From an uncultured Eubacteriales bacterium (GTDB lineage: Bacteria > Bacillota > Clostridia > Oscillospirales > Acutalibacteraceae): a DNA stretch of 64,000 bases. The notes beneath the pieces are model-generated. The model was not told the DNA's origin, made no database searches, and worked only from the letters and a program-made list of their open reading frames with translations. Both the position numbers and the translations under genes were made by a program. This document shows, piece by piece, positions 13,789-23,625 of this stretch; position 1 is the first letter of the stretch, and every line of letters begins with the position of its first letter. The stretch is from the NCBI GenBank assembly GCA_934454125.1, contig CAKSFA010000008.1, positions 1 through 64,000 on the forward strand, in the 5' to 3' direction.

Positions 13789-14943
13789 CTACATTTCACC
13801 TTTTTGAGAAATGCGCGCAACAGCATTTAATAACTGCCGAATTTGCACGGTTGTTGTAAAAGCGGAAGGTGCTACACGCACCGCACCACGGTTTAACGTC
13901 TGCATCGTTCGATGTGCCGCGGGAGCACAATGCAATCCTGCACGCACAGCAATGCCCATTGTATTCAGCTGCCGACCTACTACCTCACTTTCCTGCCCGC
14001 ATAAATTAAAAGAAAGCACGGGAGCAAAATACGGCGCTTGCGGCGGTGGCGTATACAATTGCACACCCTCCATCTTGCAAAAACCATGATACAGCTCTGA
14101 AAGCAACTGCATTTCGCGGTGATAAATTGTCTCTGGTGTTCTATTTTTCACAAATTGCACTCCAGCACGCAACCCAGCAATACCCGCCAAGTTGGGCGTA
14201 CCACTTTCCAGATGTTCCGGCATCACTTTGGGCTGCTCATAAAACGCAGACTCTGTTCCTGTGCCCCCTTCGATGATTGTTTGCAAGTGTTCACCATTTT
14301 TAGCAATCAAAATACCTGTACCCATTGGGCCATATAGCCCTTTATGCCCTGCAGTGCAAAGAAAATCGATTCCCGAATCCTGCAAATCAATTGGTAAAAC
14401 GCCCGCAGTTTGTGCAGCATCAACTAAAATCGGTACACCGTATTCTCTGCCCAACGCAGCAAGACGCACCACCGGCAGTGTAATTCCCCAAACATTTGAG
14501 GCATGGGTGCAAACAATCAACGCTGTATTCTTCTGTAATGCGTTGCGAAATGCATTGACTGTGGCATCATTGTCTCCAACCGTAATAGGAACCTCTGTAA
14601 AACTCACACCACATCGGGCTGCCAGTGCCTGCAACGGCCGTGTAACTGCATTGTGCTCCAGGCATGAAATAACAACATGATCGCCTGTCTTTAAACAGCC
14701 TTTCAACACCATATTAATAGCTTGCGTACAGTTGAGTGTAAAAACAACACACTCCGGTCCATCAGCAGAGAAGAGCTCTGCCACACTTTCGCGGCACCGA
14801 TAAATCTCCTCTGCAGCAGCAAGTGACATCGTATGTCCACTTCTGCCAGGGTTTGCGCCAAGTTCTGTCATTGCACGGCGCATCGCAGAGATTACCTGCG
14901 GTGGTTTTGGAAAAGTTGTAGCAGCATTATCAAGATAAATCAT
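13789..14943 (-). CDS. Class V aminotransferase, cysteine desulfurase family (TIGR01977-like)
   Basis: 384 residues. A PLP enzyme that frees sulfur or selenium from (seleno)cysteine. The start MIYLDNAATTFPKP, the PLP Lys in TAGHKGLYGPMGTG, and the SufS-like catalytic Cys in RAGLHCAPAAH are all present. The adjacent, overlapping DUF3343 gene is typical of the TIGR01977 subgroup linked to selenium trafficking, rather than IscS or SufS for Fe-S assembly. No selD or yedF is in the window, so the selenium role is an inference from the pairing. Confidence 0.88.
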   Translation of the reverse strand: MIYLDNAATTFPKPPQVISAMRRAMTELGANPGRSGHTMSLAAAEEIYRCRESVAELFSADGPECVVFTLNCTQAINMVLKGCLKTGDHVVISCLEHNAVTRPLQALAARCGVSFTEVPITVGDNDATVNAFRNALQKNTALIVCTHASNVWGITLPVVRLAALGREYGVPILVDAAQTAGVLPIDLQDSGIDFLCTAGHKGLYGPMGTGILIAKNGEHLQTIIEGGTGTESAFYEQPKVMPEHLESGTPNLAGIAGLRAGVQFVKNRTPETIYHREMQLLSELYHGFCKMEGVQLYTPPPQAPYFAPVLSFNLCGQESEVVGRQLNTMGIAVRAGLHCAPAAHRTMQTLNRGAVRVAPSAFTTTVQIRQLLNAVARISQKGEM

Positions 14944-15167
14944 TGCGCATCCGTCCGTTCCATACGCTTTAAAATACGAATACCGTTGCGCATTAAAATC
15001 TGCTGTGCCTCATCGGTGTGGCGAGGCACATAAACACCATAACCACAACCCAAACCTTCTGTATACGGAATACGTTCAACATAGGCTTGAAAACCTTTCC
15101 GACTCAAAATCTCTTTTGCTTTCATTGCATATGTGATCGAACTGACCATAATCAAGGGTTTACCCAT
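14940..15167 (-). CDS. DUF3343 putative Se/S carrier-like protein
   Basis: 75 residues. DUF3343 proteins are small and are proposed to carry sulfur or selenium from desulfurases. Visible features are a short beta-alpha start (KPLIMVSSITYAMKAKEILSRKGF) and the single CGYGVYVP segment, whose Cys is the likely carrier residue. ATG at 15167 follows AGAGGTG with a 6-bp gap; a GTG three codons earlier overlaps that site. Its stop overlaps the desulfurase start by 4 bp. Confidence 0.8.
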   Translation of the reverse strand: MGKPLIMVSSITYAMKAKEILSRKGFQAYVERIPYTEGLGCGYGVYVPRHTDEAQQILMRNGIRILKRMERTDAQ

Positions 15168-15219
15168 AAAAATCACCTCTTTGTTTTATTACAGCGTATG
15201 CCAAACAAAGAGGTTTTGA

Positions 15220-15687
15220 CTATTGAATCAGACAAACCGCATGAGCTGCAATCCCCTGCTTACTACCGGTAAAACCAAGATGTTCCTCTGTTGTAGCCTT
15301 GATATTAATTTGATTCACACTTAATTCACAGGCTTGCGCAAGATTTTTGCGCATCTGCTCAAGATACGGTTTTAACTTTGGTGCCTGCGCCACTACGGTA
15401 GCATCAATATTTGAAATAGAATAACCACAGTCACGTAGTTCAAAACAAACCGTTTGTAATAGCATAAGACTGTCCGCATCTTTATACCGGGGATCATCAT
15501 CCGGAAAAAAAGCACCAATATCTCCCAGCGCTGCAGCGCCCAATAGAGCATCGGCAATCGCATGCGCTAACACATCCGCATCCGAATGGCCAAGCAGCCC
15601 TGTTTCATGCAAAATTTCAACTCCACCTAAAATCAGCTTTCTTCCTTGTACCAGTCGGTGCACGTCATATCCATGTCCAATTCTCAT
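15220..15687 (-). CDS. ispF: 2-C-methyl-D-erythritol 2,4-cyclodiphosphate synthase
   Basis: 155 residues, normal for the family. It cyclises CDP-methylerythritol phosphate in the MEP isoprenoid pathway. The metal-binding start [10 protein letters not shown] (Asp and His ligands), the [11 protein letters not shown] block and the [12 protein letters not shown] motif are present. The start at 15687 overlaps the ispD stop by 4 bp, so ispD and ispF are coupled; an upstream extension of 15 residues lies inside ispD and is discarded. Confidence 0.96.
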   Translation of the reverse strand: MRIGHGYDVHRLVQGRKLILGGVEILHETGLLGHSDADVLAHAIADALLGAAALGDIGAFFPDDDPRYKDADSLMLLQTVCFELRDCGYSISNIDATVVAQAPKLKPYLEQMRKNLAQACELSVNQINIKATTEEHLGFTGSKQGIAAHAVCLIQ

Positions 15688-16382
15688 GATAAACCCTCTC
15701 TCCGTTGCAGCAGTATCTCTGCCAATAGACAATCCTCCGGTGTTGTCAGCTTAATATTCTCATAGCTCCCTGTACAAAGATAAACCGATTTACCCGCTGC
15801 CTCCAGCAAAGCGCAGTCATCGGTATATTCTTGCCTGGATTGTAGTGCAGCCTGGGCAGCTTCCAAATAGCTCGTCCGTAAAAATACCTGCGGAGTTTGC
15901 ACCGCCCGAAGCGCCGAACGCTCCGGTGTAGCGGAAACAAACCCTCGTGAGTCTACCACTTTTACGGTATCTTTCACTGATACGCTAAGCGCTGCAGCAC
16001 CGTATTCTGCAGCAAAAGTAACCGCCTGTGAAATCAATGCGGGTGTAATCAATGGGCGTGCGCCATCATGAATCGCAACATATTGCGTTTGCTCTGGTGC
16101 AGCGGAAACGCCACTGAGCACCGACTGCTGACGACTATTGCCGCCCACAGCAAAATACAGCGATTTTTTCATACCAGCCTGCTCAGCACATGCAAAAAGG
16201 CGCTCTTTGTGCTCCGGTTTACCTACCAATACGATTGCATCAATACACACAGTCTGCGCAAAAGCAGTTAGTGTATAGAACAACGCCGGTTTGCCCAGCA
16301 GCGGCAAAAACTGCTTTGGCACGCCACCCATACGGGTAGAATTTCCCGCAACAACGATTACCGCAGTGCAGTACGGTTTCAT
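15684..16382 (-). CDS. ispD: 2-C-methyl-D-erythritol 4-phosphate cytidylyltransferase
   Basis: 232 residues. It couples CTP to methylerythritol phosphate in the MEP pathway. The nucleotidyltransferase loop reads [23 protein letters not shown], slightly off the usual AAGxGxRMG start, but the Arg and Lys are kept. [11 protein letters not shown] and TPQVF are conserved. ATG at 16382 (MKPYC) is preferred because GGTGA lies 6 bp upstream. It is directly followed by ispF. Confidence 0.94.
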   Translation of the reverse strand: MKPYCTAVIVVAGNSTRMGGVPKQFLPLLGKPALFYTLTAFAQTVCIDAIVLVGKPEHKERLFACAEQAGMKKSLYFAVGGNSRQQSVLSGVSAAPEQTQYVAIHDGARPLITPALISQAVTFAAEYGAAALSVSVKDTVKVVDSRGFVSATPERSALRAVQTPQVFLRTSYLEAAQAALQSRQEYTDDCALLEAAGKSVYLCTGSYENIKLTTPEDCLLAEILLQRREGLS

Positions 16383-16450
16383 GCTTTTCACCACATTTCA
16401 CGGTTGTTTTCTTTATTATAATATGGAACAAACCGTAGTTGCAAGAAATT

Positions 16451-17197
16451 TTATCTCAGAATCATGATATAATCGCTGCTTGCATAGCCAACATCACCGT
16501 TATATTCTACAACGTACCAGTTTTCCCACTGTCCCCAAACTTGAACAACTGCACCTCTGGGCAACTTCGCAACAATCGGTGCATGCAAATTTGGTTTACT
16601 GCGTAGATTCAAAGCCGTACTTTGCGTTGTGACCTTTCCTGCACGTTCTTGCTCAGGTGGAGAAATAAACGGAATGTCAAAAATTTCGGTCAACGATTTT
16701 ACAAGACTTGCTGCCATCTCATTGATGTGTGTGCGAATCCATTGGGCATCCTGTGCATTATCGTGGTAAGCCGTCTCAATTAGTACCGCCGGCGCATTCG
16801 TTTTAGTCACCTCTGCAATAGTCGTAGTAGGCACAGCCTTAACAAGATCCGGCTTTGGATAGATCTCCTTAAAATTTTTCGCAATAATATCCGCTGCACG
16901 TTTCCCAAACACACTGTTTGGATAATAATATACATCTGTTCCCTGCAATTTCCCTGCCAAACTCTCTGGTGCAGCATTGGAATGCAGCGCAAGATGCAGA
17001 TCATAGTCCCCTTTATTAGAATCCCTAATCGACTGCCCAACGTTGGTCCCCAATTGATTGCGAGTATATTGAATACCATTTGTTTGCAGATATGGAATCA
17101 TAGCATCTGCCAGCTTGTTCATGTACTCTTGCTCATTCCCTCCACCGTTATATTCATTATACGGCTGTAGCGATGGACTCAAAAAAATAGTTGGCAT
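16451..17197 (-). CDS. N-acetylmuramoyl-L-alanine amidase with C-terminal SH3 domain
   Basis: 248 residues. It cleaves the amide bond between MurNAc and the stem peptide. The Amidase_3 domain (1 to about 170) has the zinc site spread over LHLALHSNAA and the late catalytic Glu in APAVLIETAYHDN. An SH3b cell-wall-binding domain follows (about 190-248: TTQSTALNLRSKPN...GAVVQVWGQWENWYVVEYNGDVGYASSDYI). The usual N-terminal His/Glu zinc region is shifted (GGGNEQEYMNKLAD), as in endolysin-like members. There is no signal peptide, so release may need lysis or another route, for example in the mother cell. Confidence 0.88.
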   Translation of the reverse strand: MPTIFLSPSLQPYNEYNGGGNEQEYMNKLADAMIPYLQTNGIQYTRNQLGTNVGQSIRDSNKGDYDLHLALHSNAAPESLAGKLQGTDVYYYPNSVFGKRAADIIAKNFKEIYPKPDLVKAVPTTTIAEVTKTNAPAVLIETAYHDNAQDAQWIRTHINEMAASLVKSLTEIFDIPFISPPEQERAGKVTTQSTALNLRSKPNLHAPIVAKLPRGAVVQVWGQWENWYVVEYNGDVGYASSDYIMILR

Positions 17198-17254
17198 ATA
17201 AAAATTCCCCCTTTGCTATAGTATATGCTGCATTTTTGCATCATGGAACAACAA

Positions 17255-18130
17255 TTAATCTGGCAGAATACTTTGAAAGAATTGTACGCTGGTTTTTTCA
17301 TTGGTACGCAGATAGCGCCCTAATCCAAATAAACAATCTGGGTCGCTTGTAAGATAATTGATTTGACTTTCACAAGTAAAAGTAGCCTGAAATCCCATCT
17401 GTCGAACATAATCCTCTGTTTCACTGGAAAAAGCTCCAAATGGGTACACAAAAGTCGTAGGTGTAACACCAATCTGCTTGGTGATTTCAGTTTGTGCCGT
17501 CTGTAAATCATTTATAAGTAACGTTTTATAATGCTGTGATGTTTCTCCGCTAATCTTACGTACACCCAACCGATTTCCACTGCTTTGATGCAGATTATAC
17601 GTATGATTTTGAATTTCCACATGGCCAGAGGCAACCATTTCTCGCATATTGTCCCATGTAATATGTCCATAATTGGCATTCTCCTCCTGTGCTTTGCTAA
17701 ATTGTTCTGTCTGGGTTAAAATAGGTGCAATTACCAGCTTAACGCCATACTTCTGCGCCAAAGGAAACGCATATGTGTAGTTGTTATAATAACCATCGTC
17801 AAATGAAAGCACAATCGGTTTTTCCGGTAAAGGTACTCCACTCTTCACATAATCAACTACTTGTTGCATAAAGACTGGCGTATAGCCACGCTCTTTCAGA
17901 TAGCTAATATCTGATTCTAACAGTGCGGGAGAAATCACATATTTTCCTTGCCTGCTTGTATCTTTTAAAATACCATGATACATAATAATTGGCAATGCAA
18001 TCCTCTGTGCGCTTGCTTGTGCCGCTGTAGCTGCCCGATGCCACCCAAAACTACCTCCTATAAATAACGCAAGGCACAATGCACACAGAATCGTTGTTAA
18101 TCTTCTGGTAAATCTAAAAGAAAAAAACAT
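17255..18130 (-). CDS. Secreted polysaccharide deacetylase
   Basis: 291 residues. NodB-fold deacetylase acting on cell-wall or other N-acetyl sugars outside the membrane. An N-terminal signal anchor spans about 10-38 (TTILCALCLALFIGGSFGW). The NodB motifs are IVLSFDDGYYNNY and EIQNHTYNLH, with VYPFGAFSSE and an altered C-terminal motif. A good GGGAGG site lies 8 bp before ATG. It is a single gene between the amidase and the hemolysin III gene. Confidence 0.88.
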   Translation of the reverse strand: MFFSFRFTRRLTTILCALCLALFIGGSFGWHRAATAAQASAQRIALPIIMYHGILKDTSRQGKYVISPALLESDISYLKERGYTPVFMQQVVDYVKSGVPLPEKPIVLSFDDGYYNNYTYAFPLAQKYGVKLVIAPILTQTEQFSKAQEENANYGHITWDNMREMVASGHVEIQNHTYNLHQSSGNRLGVRKISGETSQHYKTLLINDLQTAQTEITKQIGVTPTTFVYPFGAFSSETEDYVRQMGFQATFTCESQINYLTSDPDCLFGLGRYLRTNEKTSVQFFQSILPD

Positions 18131-18231
18131 ACAAAAACCTCCCGCTTACTTGCTAAAGCATATTCTATGGGACTCATTTGTATGATTGGCTGTAAAAAGA
18201 AACAGCAGAAGCAATTGCTTCTACCTCAAAA

Positions 18232-18909
18232 TTAAGTTGTTGCCACTGAAAACACTACAAAAAACTGTAAAACGCAAGCTGCAAGTACGAACAAATGAAA
18301 CACTGTATGCATATACGGCAACCGCTTACCTTTAGCATAGACTACTGCACCAACTGTATAAAATATACCACCACCAACTAGCAAACACAATTGTAACACC
18401 GAAAGGTTTTGCACAAGTTGATGTACAACTAATAAACAAGACCATCCCATACAGAGATAGCAAGCCATGGAAAGCCGCTTAAAGCGTTTCATATCAATAA
18501 TATTCAGTGTAATACCAATTACCGCCGCTGCCCATACTACACCAAACAGCACCCACCCTGCAATGCCCTGCACACAAAGTAATAACATTGGTGTATATGT
18601 GCCGGCAATCATACAGAAAATAGTGCAGTGATCCAAAATTTGAAATACCTTTTTCCCTTTGCATACTGGCAAAGCATGATACAAAGTTGAAACGAGAAAC
18701 AACGCTGTCATACAGATACCATAAGTAAGTACACTGAAAAGAGACACTGCTGTTTTGGACGAAAACACCACCAACACTACCAATGCTGCAATGGCAAGTC
18801 CTGCTGCTATCCCATGCGTTACAGCATTCAAAATTTCTTCACCAAGTGTATAAAACGGTAGATTCAGCGCGCGCCTTCGCAACCGTGCTGATGATTTTAT
18901 TCCCTGCAT
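18232..18909 (-). CDS. Hemolysin III (PAQR/YqfA) family membrane protein
   Basis: 225 residues with seven membrane helices. The family signature is complete: EEILNAVTHGIAAGLA at the start, STLYHALP in helix 3, LDHCTIFCMIAGTYTP, and the C-terminal HTVFHLFV. These conserved Ser, His and Asp residues bind a metal in PAQR proteins. Bacterial members affect membrane fluidity or stress response; true hemolysis is rarely shown. AAAGGAGGGG sits 6 bp before ATG. Confidence 0.92.
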   Translation of the reverse strand: MQGIKSSARLRRRALNLPFYTLGEEILNAVTHGIAAGLAIAALVVLVVFSSKTAVSLFSVLTYGICMTALFLVSTLYHALPVCKGKKVFQILDHCTIFCMIAGTYTPMLLLCVQGIAGWVLFGVVWAAAVIGITLNIIDMKRFKRLSMACYLCMGWSCLLVVHQLVQNLSVLQLCLLVGGGIFYTVGAVVYAKGKRLPYMHTVFHLFVLAACVLQFFVVFSVATT

Positions 18910-19041
18910 AACACCCCTCCTTTATATCACAAACTTTATAATATAGTTTTTAAAACTATATATCCTTATTCTAATTCTATTTTAAAAAGAAGTCAACATT
19001 GTCACAGAAAATTTACAACTCTGTTTTGTTTTCAATATAAA

Positions 19042-19075
19042 AAACAGCCTTCTTTGCATAAAAAGAAGGCTGTTT
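19042..19075 (-). terminator. Terminator of pgeF
   Basis: A 14-bp perfect stem AAACAGCCTTCTTT / AAAGAAGGCTGTTT; the pgeF stop codon lies in its first arm as read on the minus strand. Confidence 0.9.
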
Positions 19076-19904
19076 AATTCAATGCCAGCATCGCTGCCAT
19101 ACCACCCCGCTGTGCACCCATCACACGGTGTGAAAAGAACGTATCGCTGTTGCAACAAGTACATACACCACCCACTACAATCTGCGCACGAGGCACACCT
19201 GCATGTTCTAAAATCAAGCAATTAAGTGACCACAAATCTAACATTGCTTTTCCATTTCCAATAGGCCTAAAGCATTGCTCCAAATCTATATACCCCAAAT
19301 TTGCAACTCGTGCACAAACCGGCGCATCCACCTCATAGCAGCATGGTCCAATTGAAGGCCCAATTGCCACTTGCAAATCATCTGGCATTGTTCCAAATTC
19401 ACGCTTCATCGCACATACCATATGCATCCCCATTTCTGCCACAGTACCGCGCCACCCTGCGTGTGCAAGCCCTATTGCTCTACGCTTTATATCTAAAAAA
19501 TATAGCGGCACGCAATCTGCATAATAGGTCACCAATGTAATACCGGGCTCATCTGTCAGCAACCCGTCTATACTGTTCAGTTCCTGTGGCTTTAAAATTC
19601 CCAAACCACTGTGCACTGCAGTCACACGAAGAATATTCGTATGATGATCTTGCGATGATGCAACTGCTTTTTCCAAATCAAAACCTGTAGCCAGGCAAAA
19701 ACGACGGTAATTCTCCAGCACATTAGCATCGCTATCTCCACGGTTAAAATTCAAATTCATAGTAGAAAAAACACCTTGGCTCACACCACCATGTCTGGTA
19801 GAAAAAGCATGTGTAACACCAGGCAGTGTAGATAACGCTGGAAACGTAAAAAAACATACACCATTCTTGTTATTTCGTTGCATCTGTACAATGTACCGTT
19901 CCAT
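19074..19904 (-). CDS. pgeF: Purine nucleoside phosphorylase, YlmD/LACC1 (DUF152) family
   Basis: 276 residues. This family, once called polyphenol oxidase, phosphorolyses and deaminates purine nucleosides and supports peptidoglycan fidelity. Motifs include THAFSTRHGGVSQG, SQDHHTN, TYYADCVPLYFLD, and AHAGWRGT with the His and Cys metal ligands, then a C-terminal GVCTCCNSDTFFSHR. It is followed by a strong terminator and preceded by a small membrane-protein gene 18 bp upstream in the same operon. Confidence 0.93.
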   Translation of the reverse strand: MERYIVQMQRNNKNGVCFFTFPALSTLPGVTHAFSTRHGGVSQGVFSTMNLNFNRGDSDANVLENYRRFCLATGFDLEKAVASSQDHHTNILRVTAVHSGLGILKPQELNSIDGLLTDEPGITLVTYYADCVPLYFLDIKRRAIGLAHAGWRGTVAEMGMHMVCAMKREFGTMPDDLQVAIGPSIGPCCYEVDAPVCARVANLGYIDLEQCFRPIGNGKAMLDLWSLNCLILEHAGVPRAQIVVGGVCTCCNSDTFFSHRVMGAQRGGMAAMLALN

Positions 19905-19922
19905 GGGCGTTCTCCTTTTGAA

Positions 19923-20294
19923 TCATAAACGACGTTTCCGTTGTTTGGCGGCAATTACATAAAAAATGATGATAAATACAGCATAAATAGCACCAAGCAA
20001 AACTAACGTAATATCAAGCCAAATGGGGAAACTACCAATAACCACACGGATAAAATATGCAATGGAAGCACACATAATCAAGATTGCGCCATGGTTCACA
20101 ACCAACAAACGCTCCGTTTGATCGGTACGTAATGCTACCAGATTAAATCGCACAAAAATAAACTCCATACAGGTCACTGCAATACACAAGTATAAATGCA
20201 TATTGCCCAATGGGTATACCGCTGCCAAAACAGCAAATAGTACAGAAGCAACCAAACCACATATCATTGCAAGATAAGAAAATACTCTGCTCAT
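19923..20294 (-). CDS. Small four-helix membrane protein, function unknown
   Basis: 123 residues, not recognised. Four membrane segments lie at about 7-28, 33-50, 66-88 and 92-114, and the tail is basic (AAKQRKRRL). Its ATG overlaps the rqcH stop by 4 bp, and pgeF follows 18 bp downstream, so it is certainly translated in that operon. AAAGGAGAG stands 6 bp before the ATG. Confidence 0.7.
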   Translation of the reverse strand: MSRVFSYLAMICGLVASVLFAVLAAVYPLGNMHLYLCIAVTCMEFIFVRFNLVALRTDQTERLLVVNHGAILIMCASIAYFIRVVIGSFPIWLDITLVLLGAIYAVFIIIFYVIAAKQRKRRL

Positions 20295-22063
20295 AACGAC
20301 TCTCCTTTGGTTATGTTAGCCGACGGCAGAGCAGGCGTAACATAAACAGTTTTATTTTTCACATAAATCACCATACCGGGCTTGGCGCCCTGTGGCTTTG
20401 AAACATAACGAATCAAGGTATAATCAACAGGTACTTGCGCAGAATTGCGTGCACGGCTGTGATAAGCAGCAATTTGTGCTGCTTCCAAAATTGCCTGGTC
20501 ACTAATTTCACGATGATCAGACACAATTACTGTGTGCGAACCGGGAATCTGCTTAACATGCAGCCACATATCGTGATTATTTGCCTGTTTCAAAGTCAGA
20601 TGGTCATTTTGCCGGTTATTTCTACCCACTAGCACAGTAAAACCATCTGTGGTAGTAAATTGTAATGGTGCAACCATTGACGGACGCTTTTCTTTCCCTT
20701 TGCTTCGCTGTATTCTTAAATAACCTTGTTCAGTCAGTTCTTGCCGTAACTCCAGCAAATCCTGTTCCGTTTCAGCACGACTGAGCGCCTCACTCACTGT
20801 ATCAAGATACGCTAGTTCCTGCTGCGCCTGCGCAATCTGTTCAGTCAGTTTTTCTTCTGCTGTACGCGCCTTACGATAGTCTTTGTAGTACTTCTGTGCA
20901 TTTTGCGACGGTGTCAGCATTGGATCCAAGGCAATCCGTATCAACGGACTGTCCGATTCATAAAAATTTTCTAGTTCAGCAAAGGTATCACCCTGTTTTA
21001 GACGATAAAGATTCGCATTGAGTAAATCTCCATACATCTTCAGTGTTTCGCGCTGCGCACATTGTGAAAGCTCTGCCCGCTGCAAATTAATTTTGCGACT
21101 CAACCGTTCCGTCACATTAGAAATCAGCCTCGATAAATCCTGCGTGCGCACACGCATCCGTTCAGCTCGATCGCGTTCACGATAAAAACTATCTAGCAGC
21201 TCGGAAAACGACGATAAGTATGAAATTTGTACAGCAGTTCCATATTGCCGAATTGGCAAAAACGAAAAATCCATTGGTTTTCCATTCTGTGCAATCACCA
21301 TACATGGCATACCACTACATTCCTGAACCACAGCACAAAATTTTGCAAGCTGTTGCTGTAACCGCTCCCACATTTCTGAGGTAAGATGTTGTAATTGCAA
21401 ATCCTTTCTCTTACATATCACATCTGCAAGCTCCCGACATACAATCGGTGAAATACCCTGTATCGTGCGCAACAGCACATCACTGAGCAACTGCTCCTGC
21501 GGTGAATTACGCAGCGCCGTTAGCAGCTCCTGGCCAGTACAGTTCAATGGGCAAAACTTATTTTGAGGTGGCGGGCTACGATACGGCAAACCGGGTAATA
21601 CCAGTCTTTGAGAGCTCATCTCTTCGTCAACACGTTTCAAAGCGTCGATAATCATACCACCCTGATCGGTCAAAATCACATTGCTGTGCCTGCCCATAAT
21701 CTCAATCGTAAGCATGCAAGGTGCCAAATCACCCAACTCGTTGTATGCCTCAAACTCTAATGTAAGAGCACGTTCCAGCCCTTTCTGATGCACTCCCACC
21801 AGCTTAGCTCCACCAAGTCGTTTGCGGAGTAACATACACAACATCGGCGGTTGTTTGGGATTTTCAGGTACATCATTTGTGATATGTATACGCGCACTAT
21901 TTGCACGGGTAGAAAGCAGCAGACGTACTACTCCCGTGCGTGTACGCAAAGCAAGCAGAATCTCTTCACGGTTAGGCTGATAAATTTTATCAACTCTGGC
22001 AAACAACATACACTGTGTAAGCTCTTGTGCAATGTGATGTAAAAATGCACCGTCTAACGCCAT
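20291..22063 (-). CDS. rqcH: NFACT-family ribosome quality-control protein RqcH
   Basis: 590 residues. RqcH binds stalled 50S subunits and adds C-terminal alanine tails that mark nascent chains for degradation; older names are FbpA or fibronectin-binding protein. The NFACT-N domain starts at residue 1 (MALDGAFLHHIAQELTQ, with NRPxxT-like loops), a coiled coil runs from about 285 to 430, and NFACT-R (about 450-570) has DGFTVLVGRNNRQNDHLTLK...MWLHVKQIPGSHTVI. ATG follows AAAGGAG by about 7 bp. Confidence 0.95.
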   Translation of the reverse strand: MALDGAFLHHIAQELTQCMLFARVDKIYQPNREEILLALRTRTGVVRLLLSTRANSARIHITNDVPENPKQPPMLCMLLRKRLGGAKLVGVHQKGLERALTLEFEAYNELGDLAPCMLTIEIMGRHSNVILTDQGGMIIDALKRVDEEMSSQRLVLPGLPYRSPPPQNKFCPLNCTGQELLTALRNSPQEQLLSDVLLRTIQGISPIVCRELADVICKRKDLQLQHLTSEMWERLQQQLAKFCAVVQECSGMPCMVIAQNGKPMDFSFLPIRQYGTAVQISYLSSFSELLDSFYRERDRAERMRVRTQDLSRLISNVTERLSRKINLQRAELSQCAQRETLKMYGDLLNANLYRLKQGDTFAELENFYESDSPLIRIALDPMLTPSQNAQKYYKDYRKARTAEEKLTEQIAQAQQELAYLDTVSEALSRAETEQDLLELRQELTEQGYLRIQRSKGKEKRPSMVAPLQFTTTDGFTVLVGRNNRQNDHLTLKQANNHDMWLHVKQIPGSHTVIVSDHREISDQAILEAAQIAAYHSRARNSAQVPVDYTLIRYVSKPQGAKPGMVIYVKNKTVYVTPALPSANITKGESL

Positions 22064-22102
22064 ACCGTACTCCTTTCTCCTTTCTTTAAAACTATGCAGA
22101 TA

Positions 22103-22873
22103 TCATATGCAATAATGCACAGGATCCTGTTGATCCGCCACCAAAAAGGAAACCTGTGGAAACGCCTTTGCCAAACGGTCGCATAGTGGTTGCATTGCCA
22201 GATTCTCCGTTGCAAAATGACCTGCATCTACCATGGTAAGCCCCAACTCCACCGCTGCCAACAATTCATGATGCTTGCTTTCCCCGGTTACAAACGCATC
22301 GGCTTTAGCTGAACCAGCAGCAAACACGGAAGATGACCCCGCACCACATGCAACTGCCACAGTTTTCACCGCCGTTTTACCCATTGTAAACTTTACCCCG
22401 CCGCATTGTAGTGCACTCTTTATGTGAGCCGCAAACGCTTCTGGAGTTAGCGGCTGTTCCAGTTCTCCAATCAAAGAAGCAGCCAATCCTGTTTGTTCAT
22501 ACTCCTCAAGCATATTGATTTTCTGTAAACCAATGCGCTCTGCCAAGCAGGTATTCACACCGCCACATGCCAAATCATAATTGGTATGCGCAGCAATAGC
22601 ACAAAGACTATTTTGTGCCAGTAAATAGGGCACACTGCTGCTACTCAACCGCCGCAACGACTGAAAAATCACCGGATGATGGCTGATAATCAGTTCGGCT
22701 TTTTGACCCACGGCCTGCTGAATCACTTGCGGTGTAATGTCAAGCGCCAACAGAGCCACTGTTACCGGACCATCTGCATCGCCCACCAAGAGTCCTACAT
22801 TGTCAAAGCTCATCGCTGTGTCAAACGGTGCAAAATCATCAATCCAACGGTAAATATCTTTTACTGTAACCAT
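22103..22873 (-). CDS. Nif3-like dinuclear metal-centre protein
   Basis: 256 residues, the short form without the PII-like insert. Motifs with metal ligands are MSFDNVGLLVGD, ELIISHHPVIFQ and AIAAHTNYDLACGGVN at the N-terminus, and TGESKHHELLAAVELGLTMVDAGHFATE near the end. The function is not settled; family members are proposed GTP cyclohydrolase-like or chaperone-like proteins. It lies between rqcH and trmK, and the Nif3-trmK pairing is conserved in Firmicutes. Confidence 0.92.
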   Translation of the reverse strand: MVTVKDIYRWIDDFAPFDTAMSFDNVGLLVGDADGPVTVALLALDITPQVIQQAVGQKAELIISHHPVIFQSLRRLSSSSVPYLLAQNSLCAIAAHTNYDLACGGVNTCLAERIGLQKINMLEEYEQTGLAASLIGELEQPLTPEAFAAHIKSALQCGGVKFTMGKTAVKTVAVACGAGSSSVFAAGSAKADAFVTGESKHHELLAAVELGLTMVDAGHFATENLAMQPLCDRLAKAFPQVSFLVADQQDPVHYCI

Positions 22874-22888
22874 ACTTGCCCCCTATTT

Positions 22889-23587
22889 CTACCGCAACAA
22901 ATCTTGCAATTCCCGCAAAATCATCTCTATCCGCATCAGTTCCTCCGGCTCTTTTCCGCTTTGTTGTAATCCCTGAACACGCTTTTGCAAACGTATACAG
23001 ACTCGCTCAATATACGCCCGACTCTGCGGTGCATCCGGCTGCAAAATACCAATTTGCAAAAATCGCTCTCCTGTTTGCACATGCGGCGGATCATATACCG
23101 CCTGCATGACGGTATAGATATGCTCACCGTCTTGCACTGCCCGCTCCTGCACCACTGCAAACCCATGCTCGGAAAGATAAGCGCGCAATTCTGCAGCAGC
23201 CGTCATCGGCTGCAAGATCAAATGCTTCTGTGTATCCTTCAGCCAAGGTGCTTTCCCAATGATTTCTGCAATCAATAAGCCACCCATGCCAGCAATGACA
23301 ATATCATCCGCTTCATTTGGAAAAATTAGCTCTAAACCGTCGGATATCCGTGTATCTACCTGTTTTTCCACACCATAGCAACGAACATGAAACCCTGCTT
23401 TTTGCAAAGGACCAACACGAACATCCGCAGCTATCGCCTTTGGAACACGTGCTTGTTTTACCAACCAAATCGGTAAATATGCATGATCCGTACCAATATC
23501 TGCCATTGGTCTGCCTTCACGTACCATATCTGCGCAAGTCTGTAAACGTGCGTCCAGTGTGAACAATTTCTTTTTTCGCAAAAACAA
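22889..23587 (-). CDS. trmK: tRNA (adenine(22)-N1)-methyltransferase
   Basis: 232 residues. It uses SAM to methylate A22 of tRNAs. Motif I is MADIGTDHAYLPIWLV (about 28-43), the target loop VIAGMGGLLIAEII matches TrmK, and LILQPMTAAAELRAYLSEHGF follows. A C-terminal coiled coil (about 190-232) is typical. TTG start, with AAAGGAG 9 bp upstream. It sits 16 bp before the Nif3-like gene in one operon. Confidence 0.92.
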   Translation of the reverse strand: MFLRKKKLFTLDARLQTCADMVREGRPMADIGTDHAYLPIWLVKQARVPKAIAADVRVGPLQKAGFHVRCYGVEKQVDTRISDGLELIFPNEADDIVIAGMGGLLIAEIIGKAPWLKDTQKHLILQPMTAAAELRAYLSEHGFAVVQERAVQDGEHIYTVMQAVYDPPHVQTGERFLQIGILQPDAPQSRAYIERVCIRLQKRVQGLQQSGKEPEELMRIEMILRELQDLLR

Positions 23588-23625
23588 TCTTCTTTGCTCC
23601 TTTATAAATAGCCCAGCAAATTGAA

